Shown in pieces: positions 37,389 to 49,300 of a stretch of DNA of 64,000 nucleotides. This DNA is from Adiantum capillus-veneris (Eukaryota; Streptophyta; Polypodiopsida; Polypodiales; Pteridaceae), in contig CM043962.1 of assembly GCA_014529385.2 (NCBI GenBank), forward strand, positions 129,332,074-129,396,073, read 5' to 3'. The notes under the pieces were generated by a model, which saw only the letters and a list, made by a program, of their open reading frames with translations, was not told the DNA's origin and did no database searches. Numbering within the stretch: position 1 is the first letter of the stretch; every line of letters starts with the position of its first letter. The position numbers were made by a program, and so were the translations under genes.

Positions 37389-40300
37389 CTTCTTTTTTTT
37401 TTTAGAAAAAAGATCCTTCTATTAGTTAATGAAAACTGCCCATAGGGCTACATCCACCTCTGCAAGAGAGGGCTACAACAAGCATGGTGGGGAGACCCTT
37501 CCAATGAAAAAACATCATATGTACAATGGGGCTAAATCAAGAGATGGAAGGAGGGAAAAGCCACACAGGTGGACAGTAGTGCCATCTGAGCACCCCCTGG
37601 ACCATGGAGTAGAACGGCCCAGGGCGCCAGAGTCGAAGGAAAGCCTCGCGGCGCTCCCGCATGCGGTCGGAGCTGCCCTGTAGTCCCTCAAGCTGTCCTC
37701 TGAGAGTATGGATCAGCTCTAGCCAAAAGTCACGAACAGTCTCTGCTGGTGGTACAAGGCGAGCCTCAAAGATGCGGAAACAACGGGCCCGCCAGATGAA
37801 CCAGAGAGCTAGGCCGCTGATGAGCTCCCAACACTCCGCTCTCTCACTGCTCCACTCCTGTGGAGTAAGGTCTGTAGCAGGCTGGAGTGTAGGTCGACCC
37901 CCCTGTATCACTATCATCCTGCTGGTGGAAGATAGCTCAAACTGAAGTGCCGGGCCCGTGAGGGTGGACCAAGCCGCTGCCCCCCAAGTGTACTGTCGAG
38001 CCGTGGAGAGGGCAGGCATCAGCCGAAGAACTCGTAGCCACACCTCTTAGGCCGAGGGACAGTCCCAAAGACAATGACGCTGACTCTCCACCAACTGGTC
38101 ACAGGCTGTACATGCGGCCGAGAGACCACTATGTACAAGCCAGCTCCCTACTGCTGTGGCTCTGTGTGCAACCAACCACTTGAACAAGGTGACGCACCTC
38201 GGCTGTCTGGAGTCCCACAGCCTCTGCCAAAAAGCTGCCAAGAACTCAACTGTGAGACCCTCCTCCTGCCAATGACGTGCTGCAGCGGGGCGGGCCTCAC
38301 TCTGTGCTGCAAGTATATGACGTCCAAGCCGAACAGTGTACTGAAAGAAAGGGACTCCTGGGCGGTCTGCAGAAGAGAATGGGTCCCTCCATAGCCACTC
38401 ACCAGGATCCCACTGTACTCGTGCCAGTGGACAGCACTCCCAAGCCCATAGCCTCCAGTGTCCTGTCTCAAGAGCTGTTGGGTCAGGGTCTATGACGCAA
38501 GTCCTCCCACAGATGCCCACAACTCGGATCCTCTGGAAACAACACTCTGCTACCTGCGGGGCCTCTACTGCAACTCTCTGTAGTCGTCCCCCACCCTGAA
38601 GCTCGAAGAACAAGGCTGGGACAGTCTCTGAGCAAGCCCTGATTGAAATGAGAACCTCCAGTCGTGTGAAGGCTCCCATCCACCGGGGTGCCACTGGCTC
38701 GAGAGGTGTGAGCCAGTCAGCTGGAACTGACTCTGAGATGTCCTGACACATGCTCTGAACCCCTCTCATGCCCTGTAGCTGGACATCCTGCACCTCCTCT
38801 GACAAACCTGTGAACTCTAGCCAGTCACCTAGAGAGCGCGCTGGACCTGCTGCCATGGGACCCCAAGAAACATGAGGCCTACTCCCAACCAAGTGGCCTC
38901 GCTGAGTGCTAACCATGGGGTTCTAGACGAGGGGCTGCCATCGGCGCTCCTCCGTGCACGTCGGCTGTCTCTGCTCTAGGCCACGCCGTAATAGCTCCCA
39001 AGAACGAAGCAGACTCATAGCGAATCGGTCCTCTAGTCTCCTGCTCAAACCAACTCGACGCAACTCTGTAAAGATCCATCTGGTCGAAGGTTGCCAAGGG
39101 CCTCCTGACTGAGGCACCCTGGCACGAAGCCTCTGCAACAAGAACTCCTTCCAGGGCTCCTCGCCTGGAAGAAGTCCTCTGACGACGAACTTCCCAAGAA
39201 GGGCTCTGCTCTGCTGTGCTGGATCAATGATCCCAAGCCCTCCCTGAGAACAAGGAAGTGTGATGATCGACCAAGCCACCTTGGCTCGGGCAATCTGAGT
39301 GTCGCGACCTGACCAAAGGAAGTTCCAAATCAGCCTCTGTACCTGGCTAATGCAAGAACTCGAGAAGATCCAGCAAGAAGTGATGTACCACATAGTCGCC
39401 AACAACACCTGGTTGGCAACTACTACTCTACCAGCCAGCGAAAGTCGGGCTGAGCTCCAATGTAACAGCTTTCTCCTGATGGACAGGAGAAGAGGAGCAA
39501 TCTGCTGCTCGAGGGACAAATCCAAACCAACCTGACAACCCAAGTACCGAACTGCAGTCCCTGGAGGAATCCACCTGAAACCCTCTCCTGGCATCCAATC
39601 TGGCACAGGAGCACTACCAACCGAGAAAGCCACTGTCTTTCTCCAGTTGATCAGTGCGCCCGATGCACAGCAGAAGGTCTCCAAAGCCTGCCCACATCTG
39701 TGTAAATTGGCCTCCTGGCCCTCTAAGTACAAGGCTGAGTCGTCGGCAAACTCAGCGTCCAGAAGCTCATCTCCCCGTAGAGGGAGTGCTAAGCCCCTCA
39801 AACCAACCTGCTGTGACACCAAAAATCTGCTCATCGCCTCCGCATAGAGCAGAAAGAGAAAGGGGGCAAGAGGACAACCCTGTCTGACCGATCGTGTGAG
39901 CATGAAGCGCTCACCTCTACCTCCTGCCAAAAGCACCTGACTGTGAGTCTGTCTGTACAAAGCTGACACCCCTCTGATCCAAGCCTCTGAGAAGCCCATC
40001 TTGCGTAGCGTGCCCTCTAGAAAGTCCCAGTCGACTCTGTCATATGCCTTCTCAAAATCGAGAAGAAGAATCACAAGGTCCTCCCCATGGAGCCGTGCAA
40101 GGGCAGAAGCCTCCCAAAAAGTGAAGATGTTGTCAAGGATATTGCGTTCCTTGACAAAACCTGTCTGAGTCCCATGTATAAGGCTCTCCAAAAGTGGCTG
40201 AATCCTCAAACTCAGAGCCTTGGCAAGAATTTTGTAGGCTGAGTTGAGAATGGTGATGGGGCGCCACTGTCGAATCTCATCCAAGGAGCCACCCTCCTTT

Positions 40301-43300
40301 GGAATGAGGTAAATCAGGCCCTCACTCATGCTATCCGGCATCACTCCTGTGTGCAGAATGTACTGAAAGGCACTACAAAGATCTGGGCCAAGCAGGTCCC
40401 AGTACTCCAAGAAGAAGCTGGGAGTCAGCCCATCCTCACCTGGACAGCTACCACAAGGGAGGGCCCTAAGAGCCGTGTGCAGCTCCTCAAGTTGAAGAGG
40501 TAACTCAAGCCTCTGCCGCATCTCCTGAGTCACAAGACAAGGCATCTGTGCCCAAACCTGCTCCCTGCATACATCCTGTCTCTCTGACTCGGGCTCAGCC
40601 GACAGTAGCTCACGGTAAAAGTCAGTAGCGACTGGACGCATATCCTCAGGCTCACAAACAACTGACCCATCGGGTCTCCTCAACTGATTGACCTTGGCAT
40701 GCGAGTGCCGAGGTCCCACTGTCTCAAAAAAACCACCTGTCACCCTGTCACCCACCTGAGTCCACTGAGATGCCTGTCGATGAAAGGCAAACTCATGGCG
40801 CCTCTCCTCTGTGCAAGCAAGCTCCTGTCGAGCCTGCTGTAACTGCTCCTCCAACCATGGACTGTCTGGATGCTGCTCCTGCATCCTCTGTAGTGAAGCA
40901 ATGCCTCGTCTGAGACGCTGCTCCTCCTCTCTCGCTGCAGCCCGTCGAGCCAGAGACTCCTGGAGAAAGAAGTGGCTAAGCTGAGCTAGGCCTGAGGCCA
41001 CTCTGTCTGCAGGTGGAGCCTGGCTGTCCATGCCCTCTGTCCATAGAGCCTCGACCCTCTCTCTGAGTGCTGAGTCCAACAAGACCCGCTCTGGGATGCG
41101 AAGCATCGTGCTCCCACTCCTCTGCCTATCTGCCACTGTGAGAATCACTGGTGCATGGTCCGAGAAGGATGTCCCTGCCAGGATGCCCACTGATCCCCCC
41201 AAGTCACTGAAGTGGACACTAGTGTAGAAGCGATCTATGCGCGATAGATTCACTCCTCCCACTCTGCGGTCCGATCTAGAGAAGGCAAGACTCTCTGGAG
41301 GCCTCACAAAGCCAGAATGCTGCCATGTATCCGAGACCCTCAGCGTCATACAAAACCTCTCCCAAGCTGCTAACTCGACTCCATGCACAGCAGCATGGCT
41401 GCCTCCGATCCTGTCAGAAGGGTCCTCCAACATGTTGAAGTCCCCTCCTACACACCACTGGTCAACCTGTGGCAAAGACTCAACAATCTGTGACCAAAAC
41501 TCTGCACGAGCACTCGCCACATTGGGCGCATAGATGTTCAGGAAACCCACAAGGCTACCCTGAACCTACATAGTAATCCACTGAGCCCTGCCTGGTACAA
41601 TAATCCCTCTGCCCACAATGGCCTGCTGAAGTGAGTCCGCAATAGTCATACATACCCCACCCTGGATGCCTCCAGGTCCAAAAGCAGCTGACCAAAAGGT
41701 ATCATAGCGTCCACGCAAAATCTGACCACATCGCCGAATGCGGCTCTCAGACAAATGGTGCTCCTGAAGCATAAGGAGATCAATCTCTCCTCCCACAAGG
41801 CAACGCTGAAGCTCCTGACGCAATCGGCCCCGCTGTCGCTGAAACTGGGGCCCACCTAGTCCCTGCACGTTCCACGAGACGATCCTCAAGGGGAGCGAGA
41901 GAGAACAGATGCTGCCGCAGCAGCAAGACGAGCTATCTTCGAAGCAGGCTTGGATGGGGAGTAATCCGCATCCGAGCGTCCTCTAGATAGGCGAGACTAC
42001 AGTAAGTGCCTGGTCCAAGCCCAAGCAGAGCGAGCCGTGCGTAAAGCAACCTCCTCTGTCCAGGAGTCCTCATGAATGAATACATAGCAAGGCAAACACT
42101 GCGTATCAGCAAAAAAGTACACCACAATGTGTCTACATCCTGCTGAGTCTGGGGGTGTCACCGCAAACTTGGCCAGTGGCCACAACGTCTGCAGCAAATC
42201 TGTAACGCCAAGTTCTCCCATGTGGTGAGAGAACTCGAGAACCTGTGTATGCAACCATCCCACCACTGAGTCGAGGGACCACTCTGTCTCAGTCCTGCCA
42301 CAGAGGGGGAAGGAGAAACCAACTGTTGAGTCCAAGGCCTCTGTCCCCCTAGCGGCGAGGAACAAAGCGTTGACTCTGAAGCAAGCTGCCTCGTGGTCTG
42401 CTGCGGAGTCGCCAAGAAAACGAGTAAACCCGTAATCGAAGAGATCCAAGCGGCGTCGGAGGTCAATGCTCGTCAAACCACGCGGGATAGCTGCAAGAGA
42501 AGATGTCTGAATCTGCAGAGGGGGCCGCATGAAGGGCTGACCCTCTCTCGCTAGGCGACTCGTGGCAAAGGCGCTGCCAAGAGATCTCCTAGCCGCCGGC
42601 GAGGGTCCACTCTCCTGAGCCGACTGAGGTACTGAAGCAGGAGGAGGGGGAGAAGGGGCTGGGGGGGGGCGGGGGAGAGGAGAAGCGGGGTGGGGCGGCA
42701 GAGACATGGGGGGGGCGAGGTGGGGGGTGAGCGGTAGCAGAGGGCGGGGGAGGGCATGAGAAGGAGGAGGGGAGATCGGAAGGCGGAGCGGTTGGCGAGG
42801 GTGAAGCGGAGGTGGAGGCTGGCGAAGGAGGCTCCTCCTGCTCAAGAGGCCCAAAGCGGTTCCCCGTGGGAACCCACTGCTGCTGAGTAGGCACCTGGGG
42901 GCCACTCTGAGTGCCAGGCTGACGCTGTGGCCCCTGGCGTCGACGGCCACGGGCCTGCTGCCACCCCTCCTCCGCTGGAGCCCCAGGCTCGGAGGGTGGC
43001 GCTGAATCTGTGCTCTGTGTCGCTGGCTGTGGCTGCGGCCCAGCCTTGGCAGGTTGGGGCTGAGGCTGGGGTGCGGGTCGTGGTCTCCTCCGTGGACAGG
43101 CCTTCGCTAGGTGGCCCATCTGTCTGCAAATGAAGCACTGGTTCGGGAGACCCGAGTACTCCACACTCTGTCGAAACCAACCCCCACTCACCCGAGGCAA
43201 AAGGATGAACTTCGGGAGCGTGTGGGTATCTCTGACCAAAACTCGAACTGAAGGGATGCCAGCCGCCTTGGCAGCTACTGATGCTGCCGTACGAGGTGTC

Positions 43301-46300
43301 TCCAAGACTGTCCCGATGGCGGAGCCAATCCTGGAGAGAAGTGGAAGGTACTCCCTCCGTAAACCCGGAAAGCAGACTGAGATGGGGATGTCTGCCTCCT
43401 CTACTAGCACATCCGAAGTCGGGTCAAAACCATGTCGCCACTGTCGAAAGTGGGCGCGAGATGCTCGGATGGCCAGTGGACTCATAGCAATGACCTTGGA
43501 AGCCATCTCGGAAGTCTCGAACTCAATCTGGTAGTACCCCCGTCCGAGAATCTGGACATCCAAGATCTTGCCCACCTCTGAGAGAAGGCGGGCCTGGAGA
43601 AGGTCTCGCAGCCCTCCTCTGCTAGGTCGAGTGCCGAGAACCTTGCAGATGACCGAAGTCGCCTGCAATCTCTCTACCTCTGCGGCAAGGCTCGCTTGCT
43701 CTGTAGGCGAGAGAGCAAGTCGAATGGTGGGCTCAGCGGGGTCGGGCGAGGGGGCTTCATCAGAGTCCCTCTGTGGTGAAGCTGGAGCCTCCATTTGTGT
43801 CTGCTGCTGTAGGGGAGGGGCGGAGAAACGTAGTCGAAAAACGAAGCTTTTGCAGGACCAAACCCGTCACTGGTACTGGCGAGGCCCGACGAGCAGGATG
43901 GCCGTCGTGAGGTAGGATTGGGAGGCGGGGCTGGGGGGCTGAGGCAGAAAACGGGGCGGCAGGCGGGAGTGGGGGAAAGCTGGCGAGCAGGTGGGCAGGG
44001 CGGGCATAGGGCTGCGGGCATAGGGCTGCGGGCAGCACGCTGGCGTACGCGCAGTAGGTGCGGGCGACGAGGGCAGGGGGGGAATGGAGGGCAAGAGAAA
44101 GACAAAGAAGGCTAAATCTCGCCCAGAGATTGACAGTTCTACTGAGGACTCGTCTACAGACAGCTCAGATTCCGATGCCGGAAACTTTTATGCGAACAAG
44201 AAGAATTTTTACAAAGCCAACCAGTATGACTTTCTCAAAGATAAAAGCAAGAGAGTCCAAGAGTTTAACGAAGGTGGCCACTCGATCAAGTTTGATACTT
44301 TTTCAGGATACTCAGATGCTTCGAAGGCTTTGTCTTTTATACAGCAGTTTGACATCGCTTTCACGAGAGGACGCTATTCAGAGCACTCCAAGATTCGGAG
44401 AGCTGCCTCTTACTTTAAGGAAATGCTCGCACTTGGTGGTCCACTCTTCTCTTAAAATAGACTGCACCAGTTAAATGGCTGAAATTTAAGAAGCTTTTTA
44501 GTTCTTCTTGTTTCACGCAAGAATATGAACGAGATGTACGAGCTGCTTGGAACCATCTTCGGATGACCAAGAAAGATACAATCAATGCTTATTGTAAAAG
44601 ATTCTGGAGCTCTTTTCTACCCGCCTCTTCATTCAAGAAGATCTCGTTCAGAGAACAGATTGAGCGGTTTACCTTGGGTCTACCTACAAAGATCCGAGAT
44701 CACTGCTTGGAACAGAAGTCAACTTCTATTCAAGAGTTGATGAGTCATGCGAAGCGGGGCTTTGCCATTCACTCTGGCAGTCTGATGTTGCTAATTGGAC
44801 TATGTTCTTTTTTTTTTAATGATTAATCTCTTTTTAGGATATTTTATTATGTGCACTAAGAACTGTTAAAAAGATTGTAGCTATAGGAACTGCCATCAGG
44901 AACGGACAACTCTGATGTGTCATTTGATGGGTGACGGTAAACATCGCGAAGGAGTTTCCATAAGTTCGGTGGAAAGGGCCGGGTTTCGAGTGCCTCTGAT
45001 GCGTCACATGATGGGTGACGGGAGCATCAGTAAGGGGGCATCCCGTAGGCTAAGGAGGAAATCCGAACTGAGTAAGAAAATACGCGTAAGAAAGCAAGCA
45101 CAAGAATAAAGATGGGTTCAATGAAGCTTTTTACGAAAACCAAGAACAGTCGCAGGAGGACAGATGTTTCACGCGAGGAGTCTGTGTTTGCATTGCATCT
45201 GTGTCGTGTCCTGCACTTGGGGACGCCTGGAATGTGTCCGTGTAGCACTGTTTTCACTAACTGAGTGAGTTTTTAAAGTTTGAACAGGTTCACACTTTAT
45301 TTTATAAAGTGACCGGTCAACCCCTTTATTAATAAAATAAAGCAGGCAAGGCTCTTATAGAAAAAGCCAACGCTAAAACCAACGCAGGGGGGGCTGAATT
45401 GCGATCTCTCTCTCTCCTCTCTCTAGAAAACGCGATTTTCTCTCTCCTCTCTCTAGGAGCGCCAAGCTCTGCTTTTGGACCCCTATTCCTGTCGGGTGTC
45501 AGACCCTATAAAAGGGTAGCCAGCGTTTCAGTTTGGAGGAGTCGGAAGCAGCAGGAAGTGCAAGCGCTGGGATTCTGGAGCAGAGACTGGCAACAGAATT
45601 TGCAAGTGCTCGCATGACGACTGAGTACGAAGGTTGATTCTCCGAGCAAGGAGCGATAGGTATAAGGTGTTGATACGCATTGAGAATTGCTGCTTTGTAT
45701 GGTTTGTTTTGCAGGAATCTCCCGTCTCACGGGAAGACCCTTCACGGGAAGTACGGCTTCACGCCTAAGTCCCTTACGAGAAAGTACGGCTTCGCACCTA
45801 AGTCCCTCACGGGAAGGAACGGCCTTGTGCCCAAGCCCTTTACGGGAAAGCACGACCTTCGGGTCTAAGACTACAGAACGGAGGGGTTTCCTCGGGTTCT
45901 CGTGCTTGTATAAGAATTCTCCCTGAATAAAAGAATACTCTTAACGGGGGGGGGACCAACCCATCTTCTGGTCCCCAATACTGTGTCGATCTTCTCCCTT
46001 CTCTCCCTTTTGTTAAGTATATTATTTTTCAGATTTTCTAAGTGCTCGTGTACGCTCCCGTTTTGTGACATCTGACCTACCCCACAAATGAGGCCATGAC
46101 ACAACGAGCCGAACAGACCTCTGGGAATGAAAGTAGTAGGAAAAAGAGCAACCCAGAGAAGAAGGATGCACAACCCAAGCTTACTCCTCAAGAGAAAGCT
46201 CGCTTCATCAGGAGGGGAAGTGCTTTGGATGCGGGGAACATGGACATATCTCCGCGAAGTGCCCTAAACAGGCACCGAAAGAACAGAATGATAAGAACGA

Positions 46301-49300
46301 CGACAGGCCTGAGAGTCCGAGAGCAGTTGAGGAACGTGGCAGAAAAGGCAGATAGAAAAGCAGAACTGGTACCACATGGCGTGGGACCTGCACCGAATCT
46401 AATGAATGAAAGTACAAACTTTGCCGCTTTTGGGGCAAAGTGAAGGATCGGGAAACTCTTTCGAAGGAGCAAAGGCAAACTTCTTTTCACTTAGAATTGG
46501 CGGCTCAATTTGGAATTACGCCCGACAGACTGACGCCACAGGCGGAGGTAGTTTGACTGGCACTCGGATGCGATGTTGCCATTACACCGAGCATTGGCAA
46601 ACTTTGTTTGCAATGACAGGGGTGTTCAGGGCACGCGAGTGACGTTCTACTCAGATCCCTTGGTACCACAAGAACTACACTGTGGTTGACTACCGGGCCG
46701 AGAAAGCGACCTTGATAAATGAAGGGCTTAGAGATTGTACTTGATGAACTTCAGTTTCTTACTCATTCTTTTGGGAGAGAACTGAATGATGGATAAAGGT
46801 TGAATATGTTTTGACATGATCAAAAGAACGCCAAGATTTTTTATCCACACTCATGCCGATTGCTTTTCAGAGGGCCTGAAGATCAAACCATTGATCTGAT
46901 ACCTGGAAGCACGCCACCAAATCGGCCACCTTACCGTGTGAGCCGAGTACAGAATGAAAAGATTATGAACCCAGTGAAAGACCTCTTGGAAAAGGGTCTT
47001 GTCCAGCATAGTACTTCACCGTATTGCTCTCCACTGTTGTTGGATTCGAAGATAGACGGATCTTGGAGAATGTGCATCGATTATAGAACTCTCAACAAAA
47101 TCACCATCAAGAACAGATTTCCGATTCCTAGGATCGATGATATACTCAACAGGTTACAGGGATCCTCGTGCTTTAGCAGGATTGACTTGAAAAGTGGATA
47201 TCATAAGATCCGAATCGCGTCGGAAGACGTCTACAAGACAGCTTTTCGGACGACTTTTGGGTTATTTGAGTTTTTTTGGTGATGCCTTTTGGTTTAACCA
47301 ATGCTCCTGAGACATTTAACCAAATGATGGACAGGATTTTTCGAGAGTACAGGCTATTTGTTGGCACTTTCTTTGATGATATCATTGTTTTCTCCAAGAA
47401 TGAAGCAAAACACAGAGATCATATGCTTCAGAGATACTTTTCTTTTTGTTTTGCGAAACTTTGTCTCAGCAAGAGGAGCGCAAATGGACCCGGCCAAGAT
47501 AGAGACTATCTGTGATTGGCCCGATTTGAAGAATGTCCATGAAGTTAGAAGCTTCTTGGGACTGTGTTCGTACTTCAGGCGGTTCATACGAAAGTTTGTA
47601 GAGGTTGCTTCCCCTTGTGCATATCTTGATACAGAAAGGAGTCCCTTTCTCATGGGGATCCACAGAGGTGACTGCCTTTCAGACATTGAAAGAGAAATTG
47701 ACTATAGGACCAAATTTGACTTTGCCGGACGTCATTTGAAGTATTTTGTGATGCTTATGGTCGTAGTCTGGGTGCGGTCTTGATGCAAGAAGGCCATGTC
47801 ATTGCTTACGAGAGCCGATTGTTCTCTAGGCCGGAGATGACAGCACAGATATATGAGAAAGAGCTTTTGGCGGTTATCCATGCTCTTACTCAGTGGCGGC
47901 ATTACCTACTCGAAGCGAATTTTATTGTCTTTACTGACCATCAAAGTTTGCGCTACTTCTTGTCACAGAAGCAGCTTTCGGAAAAGCAGATGCGGTTGGC
48001 GAACATCTTGTCACAGTTCCACTTCCAGATTGTCCATGTGCAGGGACAGAAGAATGTGGTGGCAGATGCTTTGTCTCGGAAGCCGTTGGTTCTGGCTATT
48101 TCCGCGATACATCATAGGAGCTTCGAGGATATGGTCGATCAGTATGCCACAGATACAGATTTTGCAGATATTTTCACACGAATACGGGATGGGGAAACGG
48201 TAGCTGGATACTCCCTTCGGGAAGGCTACTTGATGAGAAAGACTATGTTGTGCGTTACACAGCCGTTGCGGGAAAAGATTATGACTGAATGCCACTGTCC
48301 ACCTTTTACGGGTCACCGCGGCATTGCTACCACCATGAAGGGGTAGAGAGATACTTCTTTTGGCCGAGACTCAAAAAGGATGTGGAAGAGTTTGTGAGCA
48401 GTATACCAGAAGGTCAAGTTTGGCAGGCATAAGGCACAGGAATTGTTACAGCCTTTACCCATACCCACCCACCCCTGGGAAAATATTGAAATGGATTTCA
48501 TTTTTGATCTCTCGAGAACACAGAATGATCACGATGATTTTTCAATTACATGGCACGTCTAAGACGACTGTCTCAGACAGAGACCCTAGATTTATGAGTT
48601 TGTTTTCGAAGGCAATTTGGGAGAACATTGGCACGCGGTTGCAGTTCTCGTCATCGTTCCACTTGCAGACTGACGGGCAATTTGAGATTGCCAATTCAGT
48701 GATTTTAGATTTATTGAAGTCTTGTATCTCGGATCAGAAGACTCAAATGGGAAAAGAACTTACCTTCGGTGGAATTTGCCTACAATAACACGATACACTC
48801 TTCGACGGGGAAGACGCCATGTGAGATTGTTGAAAGTGTTGCGAAGGTTCCATCCTTCTTGAGCACGAAAGATTAGATATTTAAAGCGGATGAATATTTG
48901 CGAGATTTGGATACGGCTTTTGCCAAGGTTCGCGAGACTTTGCAAGAGTCTCAAGAACGACAGAAAAAGGCAACGGATCACCATCGTCGCGACTTGAAAT
49001 TGAAGGAGGATGATTGGGCGTTTTGAGAAGGCATGCCTACGAAAGAAAAAGGGAAAGGAGAGGCTTTTTCCAAAGCTAAATATGCGATACTACGGACCTT
49101 TCCACATCACTGACAAGATAAATGATGTCTCCTTCCGATTGAAACTGCCAGATACTTGGAGGATTCACAATGCATTGCATGTGAGTCTCTTGAAACCTGT
49201 TAAGGATGATGTGCCTGATGATGGGGAGCCTGATGAGCAACCCGAAGTGGAAGAAAACGAGGAGATCCTTGTTCCTGAACAGATTTTGGCACATAATGAT

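Larger units (their letters stand above)
37391..44088 (-). mobile_element. full-length L1-type LINE-A (~6.7 kb)
   Basis: Minus-strand order: G-rich 5' UTR (43800-44088), ORF1 with knuckle, ORF2 with endonuclease, reverse transcriptase and zf-RVT, short 3' UTR, poly(A) seen as a T run at about 37392-37402. It splits the Gag gene of G4. About 110 bases of Gag present in G1 are missing at the right-hand junction, so insertion seems to have deleted target DNA; no target duplication is visible. Confidence 0.92.

Noticed and set aside
41997-42950. 317-codon frame as a separate LINE-A gene
   Set aside because: The first half is the antiparallel reading of a Pro-rich linker; the second half is better explained as the shifted ORF1 C-terminus.
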